Of a stretch of 64,000 nt of DNA, positions 1 through 11,990 are shown one piece after another. The position numbers were made by a program, and so were the translations under genes. The stretch covers positions 20,007,240 to 20,071,239 of the forward strand of contig CM057162.1 in NCBI GenBank assembly GCA_029962745.1. The letters are read 5' to 3'. The stretch comes from Echinometra lucunter (Eukaryota > Echinodermata > Echinoidea > Camarodonta > Echinometridae). Each line of letters begins with the position of its first letter. The first letter of the stretch is position 1. The notes below the pieces were generated by a model. The model ran no database searches. It was given only the letters and a program-made list of their open reading frames with translations, and was not told the DNA's origin.

Positions 1-94
1 TTGATTTCTCACCGTATGTTGGTTTGACGCACAGGGGGTTGTATGGATAAAGTCATTGACCCTCCTGAACTAGACTACCACTTCTGGCCGGGAC

Positions 95-564
95 GCGTCT
101 TTTTTTTCCCTACCGTTACTGCGTAAAATTGCAGAACTTCACTCAGGAAGCGACTTGTGCGAGAGGCTACACAGAACACTTATTAGGGTTAATAACTGCT
201 TTTCGCCCGAAGCTTCGGGCGTCCATCAACCAACTATCGCGGTGTCAGCTGCACTTCAATACATGAACAATTCCATCCAAAACTATATAAACCTCTCATA
301 ATTCTCTACCACAAAGTATGAGTGACTTTTGATATAGTTATTTTTCTTCAAATCTAGCTTACATTATGTGTACGCAGCTAGCCCATATCACATGCATTGC
401 AAGCCGACGCGATCGCGATCGACGAACAAAGTCCACGCGCATGCGTAGTGCGGGTGTACTGCGTAAATCATATTCTCTATATTGATAATAGCCTCTCGCA
501 CTAGTCGCTTCCTGAGTGAAGTTCTGCAATTTTACGCAGTAACGGTAGGGAAAAAAAAGACGCA
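95..564. mobile_element. Non-autonomous TIR transposon (MITE), 470 bp, 8-bp target duplication
   Basis: The satellite is interrupted between GCCGGGAC at 87-94 and the same 8-mer at 565-572. The ends are long terminal inverted repeats of about 75 bp (95-169 and 490-564), starting GCGTCTTTTTTTTCCCTACC and nearly identical, with one unpaired outer base and one or two mismatches. The interior has no coding capacity and contains a perfect 18-bp palindrome at 204-221. An 8-bp duplication fits hAT or P-type families, but the outer bases lack the usual hAT CA start, so the superfamily is left open. Confidence 0.85.
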
Positions 565-863
565 GCCGGGACTTGGTGTTTGGGGTCCCGCTACCGTACT
601 TGTGGCAAGCCGGTAATGCCAGTGTGCGCCATACGTAGTTAAGCATAGTCTAGTTCTAGATGCATTTGACAAATTTGGCTGTTCAACTCGTTATGCGTCT
701 AGCCGGCGTGCGGTACGAAGTCTGCCGATTCACTCTTCCCAGCAGTTCATCCTCCCCGAACGGTTGGGTTAGTGGATCTGTTGATTTCTCGCCGTATGTT
801 GGATTGACGCACAGGGGGTTGTATGGACAAAGTCATGATCATCCTGAACCAGACTAACACTTC

Positions 864-1711
864 CAGGGGCGTAGACAACGGGGGGGATGAGGGGTATGCA
901 TCCCCCCCCCCCCACCTCACAAGGTGGGGGGATGACATGTACAATCATCCCCCCCCCCCCCAGGTTTTAGGGAAGGATGTTTGCTTACAATTAAACTGAA
1001 TTAACATTTTCAGAAATGATAGGAACTGCAATAATAATAGTAATAACAATGATAATTATTATTATTATTATTATTGTTATTATTATTATTGTTATTATGC
1101 TTATGATAACGATAGTTACCATCATCATCATCGTTAATGTGACTGAAATGACGATTACTATCATAACTACATCGATCATTATTCTGATTTGTGTAGTTAT
1201 TTATATTACTTTAGGGCAATTTCGGCGCTGTCACAGTTTTTCTAAAGTGGTGTAACAACAAAATAATAATAATAAAAAGCCTGATGCAAGCATGCAATAA
1301 TGTATTTCAGTCCATATTCTATATTTGTTTGTCACGGTGCGTATATCTTCTATTTATGTCTGTACATTCAGGTGTATGTGTGTGGGTGTGTGGGGGGGGG
1401 GGATGGGTGCATGGCTGTACGCAGCGGGGGAGGGCCCCCCCCCCCCGAGATATTTTGAAATATTACATTTTTTCACTGAAAATTTTCACAAAATTCACCA
1501 AAAGTGTGCACCAAATCCTTCAATTTCATTTTTAAAAAATGCAAAAGCGCCCCAACGACAAGCTCGGTCGCTTCGCTCCCTCGCTTTTCGAGTTTCTTCG
1601 AAAATGTTTACGCATCTTGCCCCACCCTAGGAAAAAATTTGTTCCTCGATTTCTCGTGAATGGCAAATCATCCCCCCCCCCCCCAGGTGGAAGAACCTGT
1701 ATACGCCACTG
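864..1711. mobile_element. hAT-like non-autonomous element in the satellite, 848 bp
   Basis: The satellite is interrupted with the 8-mer AACACTTC on both sides (856-863 and 1712-1719). The element begins CAGGGGCGTAG and ends TACGCCACTG, the CAGNGGCGTA type of short terminal inverted repeat typical of hAT transposons. Inside are G and C homopolymers, an ATT-rich microsatellite (about 1020-1190), and from about 1410 a piece related to the CATGGCCGTAC element seen whole at 34195-34397. No transposase frame is present. Confidence 0.85.
1020..1190. repeat. ATT-rich microsatellite
   Basis: Imperfect ATT/GTT/ATC trinucleotide runs. Frames on both strands give only isoleucine- and valine-rich low-complexity peptides, so this is not coding. 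Confidence 0.85.
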
Positions 1712-2988
1712 AACACTTCTGGCCGGGACTTGGTGTTTGGGGTCCCGCTACCGTACTTGTGGCAAGCCGGTAAGGCCAGTGTGCACCATACGTAGTTAAA
1801 CATAGTCTAGTTCTAGATGCATTTGACAAATTTGGCTGTTCAACTCGTTGTGCATCTAGCCGGCGTGCGGTACGAAGTCTGCCGATTCACTCTTCCCAGC
1901 AGTTCATCCTCCCCGAACGGTTTGGTTAGTGGATCTGTTGATTTCTCACCGTATGTTGGTTTGACGCAGAGGGGGTTGTATGGACAAAGTCATTGACCCT
2001 CCTGAACTAGACTACCACTTCTGGCCGGGACTTGGTGTTTGGGGTCCCGCTACCGTACTTGTGGCAAGCCGGTAAGGCCAGTGTGCGCCATACGTAGCTA
2101 AACATAGTATAGTTCTAGATGCATTTGACAAATTTGGCTGTTCAACTCATTGCGCGTCTAGCCGGCGTGCGGTACGAAGTCTGCCGATTCACTCTTCCCA
2201 GCAGTTCATCCTTCCCGAACGGTTGGGTTAGTGGATCTGTTGATTTCTCACCGTATGTTGGTTTGACGCACAGGGGGTTGTATGGACAAAGTCATTGACC
2301 CTCCTGAACTAGACTACCACTTCTGGCCGGGACTTGGTGTTTGGGGTCCCGCTACCGAACTTGTGGTAAGCCGGTAATGCCAGTGTGCGCCATACGTAGT
2401 TAAACATAGTCTAGTTCTAGATGCATTTGACAAATTTGGCTGTTCAACTCGTTGCGCGTCTAGCCGGCGTGTGGTACGAAGTCTGCGGATTCAGTCACCC
2501 TGACGATTCGGGGAGGGTTGTTGGGGGACTGAATCAGTTGATTTCTCACCTCATGCTGGGTTGACGTACAGGGTGTATAGTACGGACGAGGTCTTGACCC
2601 TCCTGAACTAGACTACCACTTCTGGCCGGGACTTGGTGTTTGGGGTCCCGCTACCGTACTTTTGGCAAGCCGGTAAGCCCGGTGTGCGCCATACGTAGTT
2701 AAACATAGTCTAGTTCTAGATGCATTTGACAAATTTGGCTGTTCACCTCGTTATGCGTCTAGCCAGGCGTGCGGTACGAAGTCTGGCGATTCACTCTTCC
2801 CAGCAGTTCATCCTCCCCGAACGGTTGGGTTAGTGGATCTGTTGATTTCTCACCGTAGGTTGGTTTGACGCACAGGGGGTTGTATGGACAAAGTCATTGA
2901 CCCTCCTCAACTAGACTAACACTTCTGGCCGGGACTTGGTGTTTGGGGTCCCGCTACCGTACTTGTGGCAAGCCGGTAAGGCCAGTGT

Positions 2989-4164
2989 CTGTCACTTTGT
3001 GGAAAAATAGGAACTAACTCCTCGCCTAGCCCTACAGGGTGAAAAGAGGGCATCTGCAGGGCCTGGGGGCAGTTCCCAAGTGCGCTCAAGGGTGTATACA
3101 TATTTTTGAAGATACTTATATATTTTGTTCATTCTTTATATATTTATTTTGTTTGCTTGCACAAACGTTGGTGATAACTGTAAAGGATTATTCGCAGATG
3201 CAACCACTGACCTCATTGTCTGCCCATGATCCCTTCACCTCCGTCAAATTTACAAATTCATATTATGCTTCGTTCATAACTTATGTCGTGTGGAGTATAC
3301 TGTCGTTACCATAATCTTTCTTTAAATACATCTTTGATGATATTTTTGTAACAATAATGAGATGATTGCGATATTTTCGAATAACATCTCGGCTTGATTA
3401 CGGCTTTATTTCACTCATTTTTAAGGGGTGCCAACCCAATTATACCAGGTAAATTATTCCAGTATTCTCTATTTAAAGAAAAAATCAGAACGGGGAAGCA
3501 TTCTTACGACTTGGATCAAAGGGACTCGGGCGCTTCTGCTGATGCACATGTCTTAAGTGACCAATTCCCGATTTCTAAACAGCAGCAGTACTTAGTAGTA
3601 GTTACAATTGAAGCCTGGAGTAGCAGTAGTAGGCCTACTGAGTAGCAGGAGTATTAGTAGCAGCAGCAGCAGTGTTGGCGGTCTTATTTCCAGTTCCTGA
3701 GTCTGACAATACCACATTTCATGCTAGGCCTCATTCTACAAAAAAACACTAGCCATTATTTATGTTTGGCGGTGCACTACCGCAACTGTACTCGTTGTAG
3801 TCGTAGTAATAGTAGTGGCACTATAAAATGGTGGTGATCATGGTGATGGTAGTGAGTGGGGTCCGCTGGCGTAATAACGATAAGCCGGTACTGCTATAGT
3901 AACACTAAAATTTAATATTCATTCTTTTTTTTACTTTGTTATTCCTAGTTTTTCCCTCATGTCATGATGTAACAAAACGTTTCATCAGACACACTGTAAA
4001 TGACTACGGATATGATCGGGGTTACGATGATTATTATTACTATGAAGAAGGTGATAATGATTCAAATTTCCCCTTTCCATTGGGAAACTTTGGCATGATA
4101 ATTAGTGGAGTGATAGTGATAAATGTGTTGATGATTATCATTTAAGATCCATAATCACTAGATG
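2989..4164. other. No gene seen; scattered trinucleotide repeats
   Basis: After the satellite the sequence is AT-rich with short runs of AGTAGTAGCAG type (about 3590-3690) and GTGGTGATCATGGTG type (about 3820-3860). The open frames are short, biased in composition and lack recognisable domains. Confidence 0.6.
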
Positions 4165-4613
4165 ATGGTTATAAATAAGAGGTGCCGCTGTTGCTGCTGC
4201 TGATGGTGATGACGGTGAGCATGACAGTAGGGGTGGTGATGATGATTACGGTGATCATGACGATAAGGGTGGTGGTGATTACGACGATCGTGACAGGGGT
4301 GATGATGATTACGGTGATCATGACGATAAGTGTGCATGGTGATTACGGTAATCATGACAACAGGCGTGATGATGTTTACGGTGATCATGATCTTTGGGGG
4401 TGATATGATTAGAGCGATCATGACAATATGAGGAATGATGAGTTGACGGTGATTATGACAGTTGTTAAAGTTACGGTGATCATGCCAATTATAGGGGTGA
4501 TAAATACACTGATGATGATGATGACGACGATGATAATAATTGTATTAAGTGCAATTGTTATTGAGCTCATGGCAGCAGAGGTGAAATGATTACGGTGATC
4601 ATGACAGTAAGGG
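4165..4613. repeat. Minisatellite, GATGATTACGGTGATCATGA type (left part)
   Basis: Imperfect units of roughly 30-36 bp built on GATTACGGTGATCATGACG and followed by AAGGG or AGGGG. The same array resumes at 12081 after the 4614-12072 unit. Frames reading His/Asp-rich or Val/Ile/Met-rich peptides here are repeat artefacts. Confidence 0.85.
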
Positions 4614-4848
4614 CAGAGGCGTCGATCCTGGGGGGGGGGGGCAGGGCGGCAGTTGCCCCCCCAAAAAAAAAAAAAAAATTTCGGGGGGGGGCAAAGATAT
4701 CATTTTGCCCCCCCCCCCCAATAATTTCCCAACCAAAAAAAAAAAAAAGGAAAAAGAAAAAAAAAGAGAAAAGAAAGGAAAAGGAAGGAAGGAAGTGAAA
4801 TGAAAGTGGAAAACAAGGTAAAAGAAAGAAAATGGGAAACTGGGAAGC

Positions 4849-5553
4849 GCTCGCTCGCTTTGCTCGCTCGCATTTAAGTATCTTAACCAATGCCAATGAT
4901 AATTACTATTCCTATTTCAGGAGACAACGGCCTGGATAAAAAGAAAAAAAAACCCGCAAAACAAAAACATATTTTTCGTTAACTCGCTAGCTACTCTCGC
5001 TGGTAAAAGCTAGATATAAGATGAAGTAGCTTATTATAGCAGCGAGATTCCATAATATCATCATATTTGGGCAGCAAGGTGGTTGACAAAGATTTTTGGA
5101 CTAATCCATATAATTTTGCCGGGATCGGTCGTTGACTTTGCTCGCTATGGTAGAAACAGAATGGATTCGGACTGCAAGCGAGATAGCTAAAACAGTGTCA
5201 TTTTCGGCACACAGGTGATTGGATGTATCATTTAGATATCATACAGGCATGAGAGGTTTATAGTGTATTCTGATGATAATACTATTCCGTTCTTGTATAG
5301 CGCATATCACATGTTTATCACATTATTATGATGACGAAATAACACTTCTATCATATGAAAAAGGGTTTATTTTTCCTCGCTCGCTGCGCTCGCTCGTTTC
5401 ATATTAATGGTTTTGAAAAGCAAACGAATTCGGTGAGATTAGACCGAATAGATAATGTAGATGTTTCATTGGCTCACAGCGTAATTTGCCGAAGGGTTTA
5501 CTACATCTACCATGAAAAACAGTGTGTGCTTCCTCGCTCGCTTCACTCGCTCG
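4849..5553. repeat. Stretch with three GAGCGAGCG-type mirror repeats
   Basis: Minus-strand versions of CGAGCGAGCG(C/A)AGCGAGCG occur at 4849-4870, 5375-5396 and 5532-5553, in otherwise AT-rich DNA without genes. The same short mirror motif is embedded in many elements elsewhere in the window. Confidence 0.7.
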
Positions 5554-5721
5554 TAATATTAAAAAATAGAGTGGTATGGGGGCAGCAACAATGGACCAAC
5601 GATGTGACAAAGTAGAGTTCAAATTTGGCAGCGAGGTAACCATATAGATATATATTAGGTATCATTTATGCCTATATGATAACTAAACCCTTCTCTCATA
5701 ACAAGAAATTTAATACTAGTA

Positions 5722-6163
5722 CAGAGATGCCAAGTTCCCCCCAATTTTATGAGTGAGATTTTCATGACTCGGCGTCTCGGCGAGGGAGCGAAGCGACCGA
5801 GCGGGGGGAGGGTGTGGGAGGGGGGGAAACCCCCCTCCCACGGTAGGGAGTTTTTTCAATTTTTAGCTCTTAATGGTGCGATCTGGCGCATACTTAAGTG
5901 ACTATTTTTTACTTATTTTGAAAGACAAAAGGTAAAAATACCTTCAATTGCAACTATCACTTAATCTTTTGAGCTATGCTCCTTATTATAGGGTAGACGG
6001 CGTGCGAAGGCGGTCGGCCAGTGCGTATAATCTAGCGAATAATGCTACTTTTTTTTTCTGTCGGGTCCCGATGCGTGAGAAAAATGGGTGCCATGCGTGA
6101 GATCGTGAGACGGACCCTGAATACGTGAGTCTCACGCACAATGCGTGAGACTTGGTAGCTCTG
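5722..6163. mobile_element. Short TIR element with 6-bp target duplication
   Basis: The left end is CAGAGATGCCAAGTT and the right end ACTTGGTAGCTCTG, inverted copies with two mismatches. The 6-mer CTAGTA lies immediately outside both ends (5716-5721 and 6164-6169). The inside carries a GAGGGAGCGAAGCGACCGAG block and several TGCGTGAG/CTCACGCA words near the right end. The element at 28951-30567 shares the end type, the CTCACGC words and the 6-bp duplication. No coding capacity. Confidence 0.7.
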
Positions 6164-6169
6164 CTAGTA

Positions 6170-8990
6170 GTAGGTGACTGTACCTTGTTTCGTACTAGTG
6201 CCCTGCAACTTCAAGCCAAGGCTGCATGCGACATGCATAGTTTCAAAGATAAAGTTGTTAATACCTGTAATTCCTACATTTAACGTTGTATTATGATATA
6301 TCCTTCCTCTGTTATTTCTTTTTCACATTACTGTATAATCTTTGACTATCAATTTTTGTAATTTATTTCATCACTTGGGCAATTTCTGGGTCTAGATTTA
6401 GGCAGTCACACTCGTACTCGTAGACGAAGGCCTAACAAATGTTGGTTGTTAGCTCATGTTGTATGATGAGGGGCCCTAAAACTGACAAAATTGACAAGCT
6501 TTTCCTTTCGTATGCCTCTAATGGCCTGACCTCAGTTTAATCTTCATATCCTAGGGAGTAATTGTGCTGAAAATCTCATCAAAATTTGAGTTATAACAAT
6601 GTCATTTTCACAAGAAAAAGCGGCGATGTGTCTTAAATAACATTAGTTGTTGCTAGTTAACGTTAGCAGTTGAATGCACGATATGCCTTACCCTTAAATT
6701 CCTTGACGTTTGTGCAAATCTATTCTACTACAAATACAGTCATGGGACTAGATCTTGACTTCAGACCTGCTTATACCAATCTCTTGAATTTGTTGATACA
6801 TATTTGAGGCCTCAATTTTCCCACGCTGAATTTACTAGTCAGGAATTCATTAGAAAATTTTAGCAGAGCTCCAAGTTATATACATGTAGATCTACAGTGT
6901 ATTTCCTGCACAGAGTGAAATAAAGTTAGGTCTCGGCCCTGGTCTGATCTACATGCTAGGCTAGCCTATAGGCTATAGTCTAGCTGATTTAGGGCCAGAC
7001 TAGGACCTTGCCGTAGCTCGGGCCCTGAATAAGTACGGAATTAAGAATAACTGTTTATGTATCACAACCCTGTAAGCACAGACCTGCTTTTAGAAAAAAT
7101 AAGAAATTAATAGAAAAGGATGAAGTTGAAATGGAGGGAGGGGGGAGCAGGGCATTGCTTATAATTGAGAGAAGGAAGGGAGGGGGCAGATCATTATTCA
7201 CAAAAAATTACTCGATCCCCCACCCTTCCCATTGTGTATTGCTCGATTTGTCTTCAGTTTTGAGTGCATTTACTGTCTCCGTAGACTTTCTTTTTTATTA
7301 AAGCAGTTGAATTACAAAGTGAATTTCAATTATTAGGCATAATGGAATATTTAGTTAAATTACTTTTAGATTAATAAAAATTAAAACAATAAATACTAAT
7401 CGCAAAACAACATTACTTAATGGATTAATTGATGTTACTGTCTAATATTTCATACTAGAATGAATGATACTTTGTATTCCATATTCATTTAATGCTGTTG
7501 GTGTATTTCACCTGTTCTAAACAATAAGTCTATATATATCAGTGTGATTCATCTAAGCAGTTGGCTGCTTCTAGTGCCATTTCATGTATAATCAAAAGGG
7601 ATTTTTTTTTCTTTTTACAGGCCGTTGATATGAAGCAGCTAAGCCAGGTCATGCTCGTCCCTATCGTCCTGGTCATCTCAAGGCAAATATAGGAATGTTA
7701 GACTGTAGCTTAGAGGCAAAACTGGAAGGAGAGGGGTAGGATATGATAACCACATTTAATTCAATGATGCTGGAAATGCAGGTCACTGCATTCATATCAG
7801 AGGAGGAAGCAGAGGTGATCTAAGATCTTGAAACAGTAAATGAAGTTGGATTCTCTTTGCATCAACCCAGGATGAACTTCAGAATGATGGAGATCCTACA
7901 AAATGAACATGGGTATGGCTGTACAGGATGTCCCTAGAACCAGTAGTGTTTGGAACTTTGGATGCCTTAATGATCTATGATCACATCCTTTCAGTGGGTG
8001 AATGAACTTACCAAAGCCATGAAAGCTGAGCATGAACTCTAAATTATGTGTTAACTGACTGACAGCGTCCAGCTGTACTACAATTGATATTGCAACTACT
8101 TTATTGCTACTACTAAGTGCAAAAAATTGCTTTTTGTATCTTCATCATTTGGGTGATAAATGCCCTAAGAACTTGTGACACATGTTTGAATACGAGCAAT
8201 CTCACTTTCAGGATGATATTACCTTTATTTCATAGATAATATTTAATTCCAAATATCAACTGCGTTTGTGTGCTTGCAAAAGCAGACGACTTGAAAAGTA
8301 AATTTAAAACTAACAAATTTTTAATTATTGAATTAACCATAAGATCTCTTAAGGTCATATAGGATTTTTTTCTTCATGAATTATGTCACATGTGCAATGA
8401 TCTAAATTTAGATGAAATTGCTTCTTTGTATCTTAACTATACAAAAAAAAACCTACAAGCTATACTTTGTAAAAGAAAATAATGGGTAGATGTGAAGAGA
8501 TATTTTTGGGCACGTGATTTTATTTTATTTTCAAGTGAAAGGAAAGGAAAGGATGAATTTTATTAGGAAGAAAGAACAAACACTCTCCACTCTTAAATTT
8601 ATTAGAAACTGAAAGTATTTAACATTTTCAGACTACAGCTTAGTAAAGAGCACTATTCCAGTCGGATTTAAATTCCTAATTTGAAATACAGCATATGTCA
8701 TCTCTTGTTTTGAATAAAACTAGTTACTAGTATGACAAGTGCAATTAAGGAAAATTTTATTTCATTCCATGTTGTACTGACCTATTATGTATTTCAAAGT
8801 TCACAGTTCATATCTTTTACTGATCCATATTTCAAGAAACCCAGACAATTGGATTCCAACTGGCAGTGCAAATACAAAAGATACACTGTAGTTAATAAAA
8901 TGAAGGATAAAGTAAGACTATATAACACAATTAAAGCACACACTTGAAATAACTACTCATGATAAGAAGGTGAGTGAAAATAACAAGAGA
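6170..8990. other. Low-repeat AT-rich DNA; possible exon at about 7621-8041
   Basis: This is the most unique-looking part of the 4.6-12.1 kb unit. At 7600-7620 a T-rich tract followed by CTTTTTACAG resembles a splice acceptor. The next 420 bp are more balanced in composition than their surroundings, but all frames are closed by stops, so if it is an exon it is untranslated or decayed. AGGCTAGCC-type words at 6955-7015 resemble those at 31240-31275. I recognise no gene. Confidence 0.25.
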
Positions 8991-8999
8991 GGTATAAAG

Positions 9000-9190
9000 A
9001 GAGAGAGAGAGAGAGAAAGAGAGAAGAAAGAAAGCAATCGAGGGAGCTGATGGAAAGTTTGAGAAACGAAAGATAAGAACGGTGAAGCAGAGAAAAGGCG
9101 AGAAAACTAGAGATGGTGGAAATAGAAGGGAAAGAAAGAGGGAGAGAAAAGGGAAGAGAAGGAAAGATATAGACCGAGTTGGAAGGTATG
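9000..9190. repeat. GA-rich low-complexity tract
   Basis: Runs of GAGAGA and GAAAG. The long minus-strand frame across 8931-9443 is Ser/Leu/Phe-rich because of this tract and is not a credible gene. Confidence 0.8.
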
Positions 9191-9424
9191 AAGGAGAGAA
9201 AAGAGCTAGCTGACAGAAAGAAACATTAACATGGAAAGAAGCACGGGACTGAGAAATATTTTGAATGTTGATGCCTTGTGCTTGAGTGGATGATAAATGG
9301 TTCTGATTTTTGATGATGTAATAATGAACAAGCGTGCTAGTAATTATTAAATTGATTTTCACTGCATCATCAACACTAATATTATTTAACAGCAACATAA
9401 AATTTATGACACACGTTTGCCAAT

Positions 9425-9819
9425 TAGGGGCAAATCCGTGCAAACTTTAAAAGGGAGGGACATTAAAATTCTGAGAATACCCCACCCCTTCCCCCCCCAA
9501 AGACCACTAAAGTTGAAGGTGAATTTAAGATGACATTTTTGGTCCAAAATTCACTTTAAGACAGACAGATGTTTCATGAAAAATATATGGTGAACAAAGG
9601 AGATTTCGCCCCCATCCTCCCTGGACCCGCCCCTGGTGAACTCTGACTACTCTCTAATTATCTTTGTCTATATCTCCCTATTAATATGAAAAAAGAAGCA
9701 ATCACAAATTTATTTTCGTAAATTTGTGATTGAAATTCACTTAATGACAAAAGTGTATATTTCACAAAGATTTATGGTGAGCAAAGATGATACGGCCCCT
9801 TCCTCCCTGGACCCCCCTG
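9425..9819. repeat. Two tandem copies of a decayed TIR-element 3' part
   Basis: The blocks ending at 9635 (CCTCCCTGGACCCGCCCCTG) and at 9819 (CCTCCCTGGACCCCCCTG) are related over roughly 115 bp, including ATTCACTT, TTATGGTGA and CAAAG words. The inverted CAGGGGCGGGTCCAGG end suggests hAT ancestry. I could not place convincing left ends or target duplications. Confidence 0.5.
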
Positions 9820-9937
9820 CAGGGGCGTAACAGGTACCTATTATCAGGGGGGGAGAGCCCAAAATTACCCGGTAACTAGTCTATGTCTAGAATCTGTGGC
9901 GTAGCTAGGACTGCATTTTAGGAGGACGGTAGTGCTC

Positions 9938-10365
9938 CACCGGCCTAAATCCAATTTGAGGAGTAGGGGATGAAAAAACTTTTTTTAACGATTTTTTCCC
10001 GTCACACACATTTTCATAACTATTTTGCGAGCGAGCGAAGCGAGCGAGCCAAAAAATAACCACTTTTTTCAATTTTTAATCGCATTTTCGGATGGAAATC
10101 CTAAGATTTTGACGAGCGAGCAAAGCGAGCGAGCCAAAAATAACCAATTTTTTGTTTTCAATAGCATTTTCAAATAGAAATTCTAAAATATAATGGTTAT
10201 TTATGATAGATATTCAGAATTTTTACTTACTGACTAATTGAAATATATTTTCTTCCTTAAAAAGTGTGTCTGCATGGGGGGGGGCGGGGAATTTGTACAC
10301 ACCATTCCCCCTCTCCCCCAAGTGGGGGTGATAGATCCCCCTACCCCCTGGAATTTACGCCAAAG
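9938..10365. mobile_element. hAT-like MITE, 428 bp
   Basis: Flanked by TAGTGCTC on both sides (9930-9937 and 10366-10373). The left end CACCGGCCTAAATCC and right end GGAATTTACGCCAAAG are imperfect inverted repeats. The duplicated host word continues into the same CCTAG sequence seen in a sibling copy at about 10525. It contains two mirror-repeat blocks (10027-10050 and 10112-10135) and no reading frame of interest. Confidence 0.7.
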
Positions 10366-10879
10366 TAGTGCTCCCTAGAGGGGAGGGTGCAGGGAGGGGG
10401 CAGTTCCCCCCCCCCCCTCCCACGCGGAGCGCGGAAGCTCCGACGTTTCTTTGAATTATTAGTTGTCGGTAATAAAGTCTATCTTCTGCGGCGTAACTAG
10501 GATTTCATTTTAGGAGGACGGTAGTGCTCCCTAGGGGGGAGGGTGCAAGGAAGGGGAAGTTTCCCCCTCCCGCGCTGTCAGTTCCCGCTCTTCTTACGCT
10601 CTCTGCCTGTTATGGGGTGGGGGGACATATGCATAGCCCAAAATTTCCCGGTAATTAAGTCTAGAATCAGTGGTGTAATTCTCTGCCAGTTTTTTTGGGG
10701 GGGCAGAGCCGAAAATTCCCGGCAAGTAAGTGTAGAAATAGAATATGCGGAGGTGAGCCCGCACCGCGAGTTGCTTGTTGTGAATCCCTTAGCGGGTGGG
10801 TCCCAGGGTTCTGGCTTAGGGCCTCTGATGGGGGTCTACAGGGAAAGCCACTGCGGGGGAGCCTCCGGAAACTCCAGGG

Positions 10880-11085
10880 ATTTGGTACTAAATTTTCCCT
10901 CATTTCTTCTGTTTCACTTTGCTTTCTTCTTTTTTTTCCCCCTCTTTTCCCTCTCTCTCTCTCTCTCTCTCTCTTCTTTCTCCCCTTTCTCCTTTTTTCT
11001 TTCCCTTTCTCCTTCTTCCTTTCCCTTTCTCCTTCTTTCTTTCCCTTTCTCCCTTCCTTTTTCTTCCTTTCATTTTTTCCCGGTG
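10880..11085. repeat. CT-rich low-complexity tract
   Basis: CTCTCTCT followed by CCCTTTCTCCTTCTTCC-like repeats. Overlapping open frames on both strands are Ser/Phe/Leu- or Lys/Glu/Arg-rich artefacts. Confidence 0.85.
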
Positions 11086-11166
11086 GTTTGGTGGATTTTC
11101 CCGGTGAAATCCTTCAGGGGGCACTCTGCCCCCCTCCCCGGTTGTTACGTCACTGCGCCCCTGAAA

Positions 11167-11280
11167 CAGAGGTGGCGGAACATCGGGCTCGCACAAAGAA
11201 AGTGGAGGGGCACCTTTTGTCTGCCAAACAATAGGTGCCCCTCCACTTCATTGTATGAGCCTGACGTTCCGCCGCCTCTG
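11167..11280. mobile_element. 114-bp foldback MITE
   Basis: Almost the whole element is an inverted repeat: CAGAGGTGGCGGAAC at the left, GTTCCGCCGCCTCTG at the right, with AGTGGAGGGGCACCT pairing with AGGTGCCCCTCCACT inside. Flanking 8-mers CCCTGAAA and CCATGAAA match at 7 of 8 positions, consistent with a hAT-type duplication. Transcripts would form a long hairpin. Confidence 0.75.
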
Positions 11281-11877
11281 CCATGAAATATGACCCCTCT
11301 CCTTTTCTATAATCTTTACATAATATAATCTTTTATGCTCGCTACAGAATAGCTTTATTCTCTATTTATATCTCTCTACGTAATATAATTGTTTATGAAA
11401 AAAATTGATTTCAGCTTAATTGTGATTGGAAATGCAAAATATTTGAAAGCCAATTTCAAGCCGGTCTTACGGACGTGTACAAGGTCATTTCAAGGTCATT
11501 TTGAAGTCATTTTGAGGTAATATAGCGTTTAGAGAAGGCAAAGATAACAAGAAAAATAATATTCTCTCTATTATATAATGTAAGTATCCGTCATGGTACT
11601 AGGAGAACGTTTACGTAGCCTCTTAGACACGTTAGGAATCTGGGCGAAAATCGTATCAGAAATTGACTTATTTAACCTTGGTCACGCGCGAATGTCAGAA
11701 TAGCGCGCGTGGAGCAAAAAACATGCTTTTTTAAAATTCCTTGATTTAGACACTTAGGAACGGAATTTTGGAAAACCGTTTGCATATTCAGATTCTGCAG
11801 CATTTATACTACAAAAAAGTGCTGAAAACCCATTTTTGAAAAATTTTGCCCTAAGGGCCCTTTTGTCACGTCGCGGC

Positions 11878-11880
<3 letters not shown>
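11281..11880. other. No gene seen
   Basis: AT-rich sequence with short repeats of AAGGTCATTT type at 11480-11515. No recognisable coding or RNA feature. Confidence 0.5.
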
Positions 11881-11928
<48 letters not shown>

Positions 11929-11929
11929 C

Positions 11930-11961
<32 letters not shown>

Positions 11962-11990
11962 ATATGAGAGGGTGTGTGTGTGTGTGTGTA
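11880..11990. repeat. (TA)n followed by (TG)n microsatellite
   Basis: Alternating TA from about 11880 to 11913, then GTGTGT runs with some GTAT interruptions to about 11990. Confidence 0.95.

Larger units (their letters stand above)
1..2988. repeat. Satellite array, unit about 302 bp
   Basis: The phrase TTGATTTCTCACCGTATGTT and its neighbours recur at about 1, 781, 1938, 2240, 2537 (diverged) and 2841, so the uninterrupted part has a spacing of 297-304 bp. Each unit runs through the words CTTCTGGCCGGGACTTGG, GGTCCCGCTACCG and TAGTTCTAGATGCATTTGAC. The unit at about 2480-2580 is the most diverged. The array is cut at 95-564 and 864-1711 by two transposons. Removing them rejoins the satellite exactly, apart from the duplicated 8-bp targets. 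Reading frames across it are shadows of the repeat. The left edge is the window end, so the true array length is unknown. Confidence 0.9.
9820..11163. mobile_element. Nest of hAT-like fragments
   Basis: CAGGGGCGTAAC at 9820 and GTTACGTCACTGCGCCCCTG ending at 11163 are inverted hAT-type ends. Internal repeats such as TTAGGAGGACGGTAGTGCTC (9919 and 10511) and GGCGTARCTAGGA (9898 and 10492) show duplicated or nested copies. The flanks do not give a clean 8-bp duplication, so the outer pairing is uncertain. Long frames at 10543-11286 are driven by C/T tracts and G runs. Confidence 0.5.

Noticed and set aside
10543..11286. 247-codon frame in the hAT nest
   Set aside because: Its length comes from G runs and a CT tract, overlapping frames on both strands are equally open, and it crosses element boundaries.
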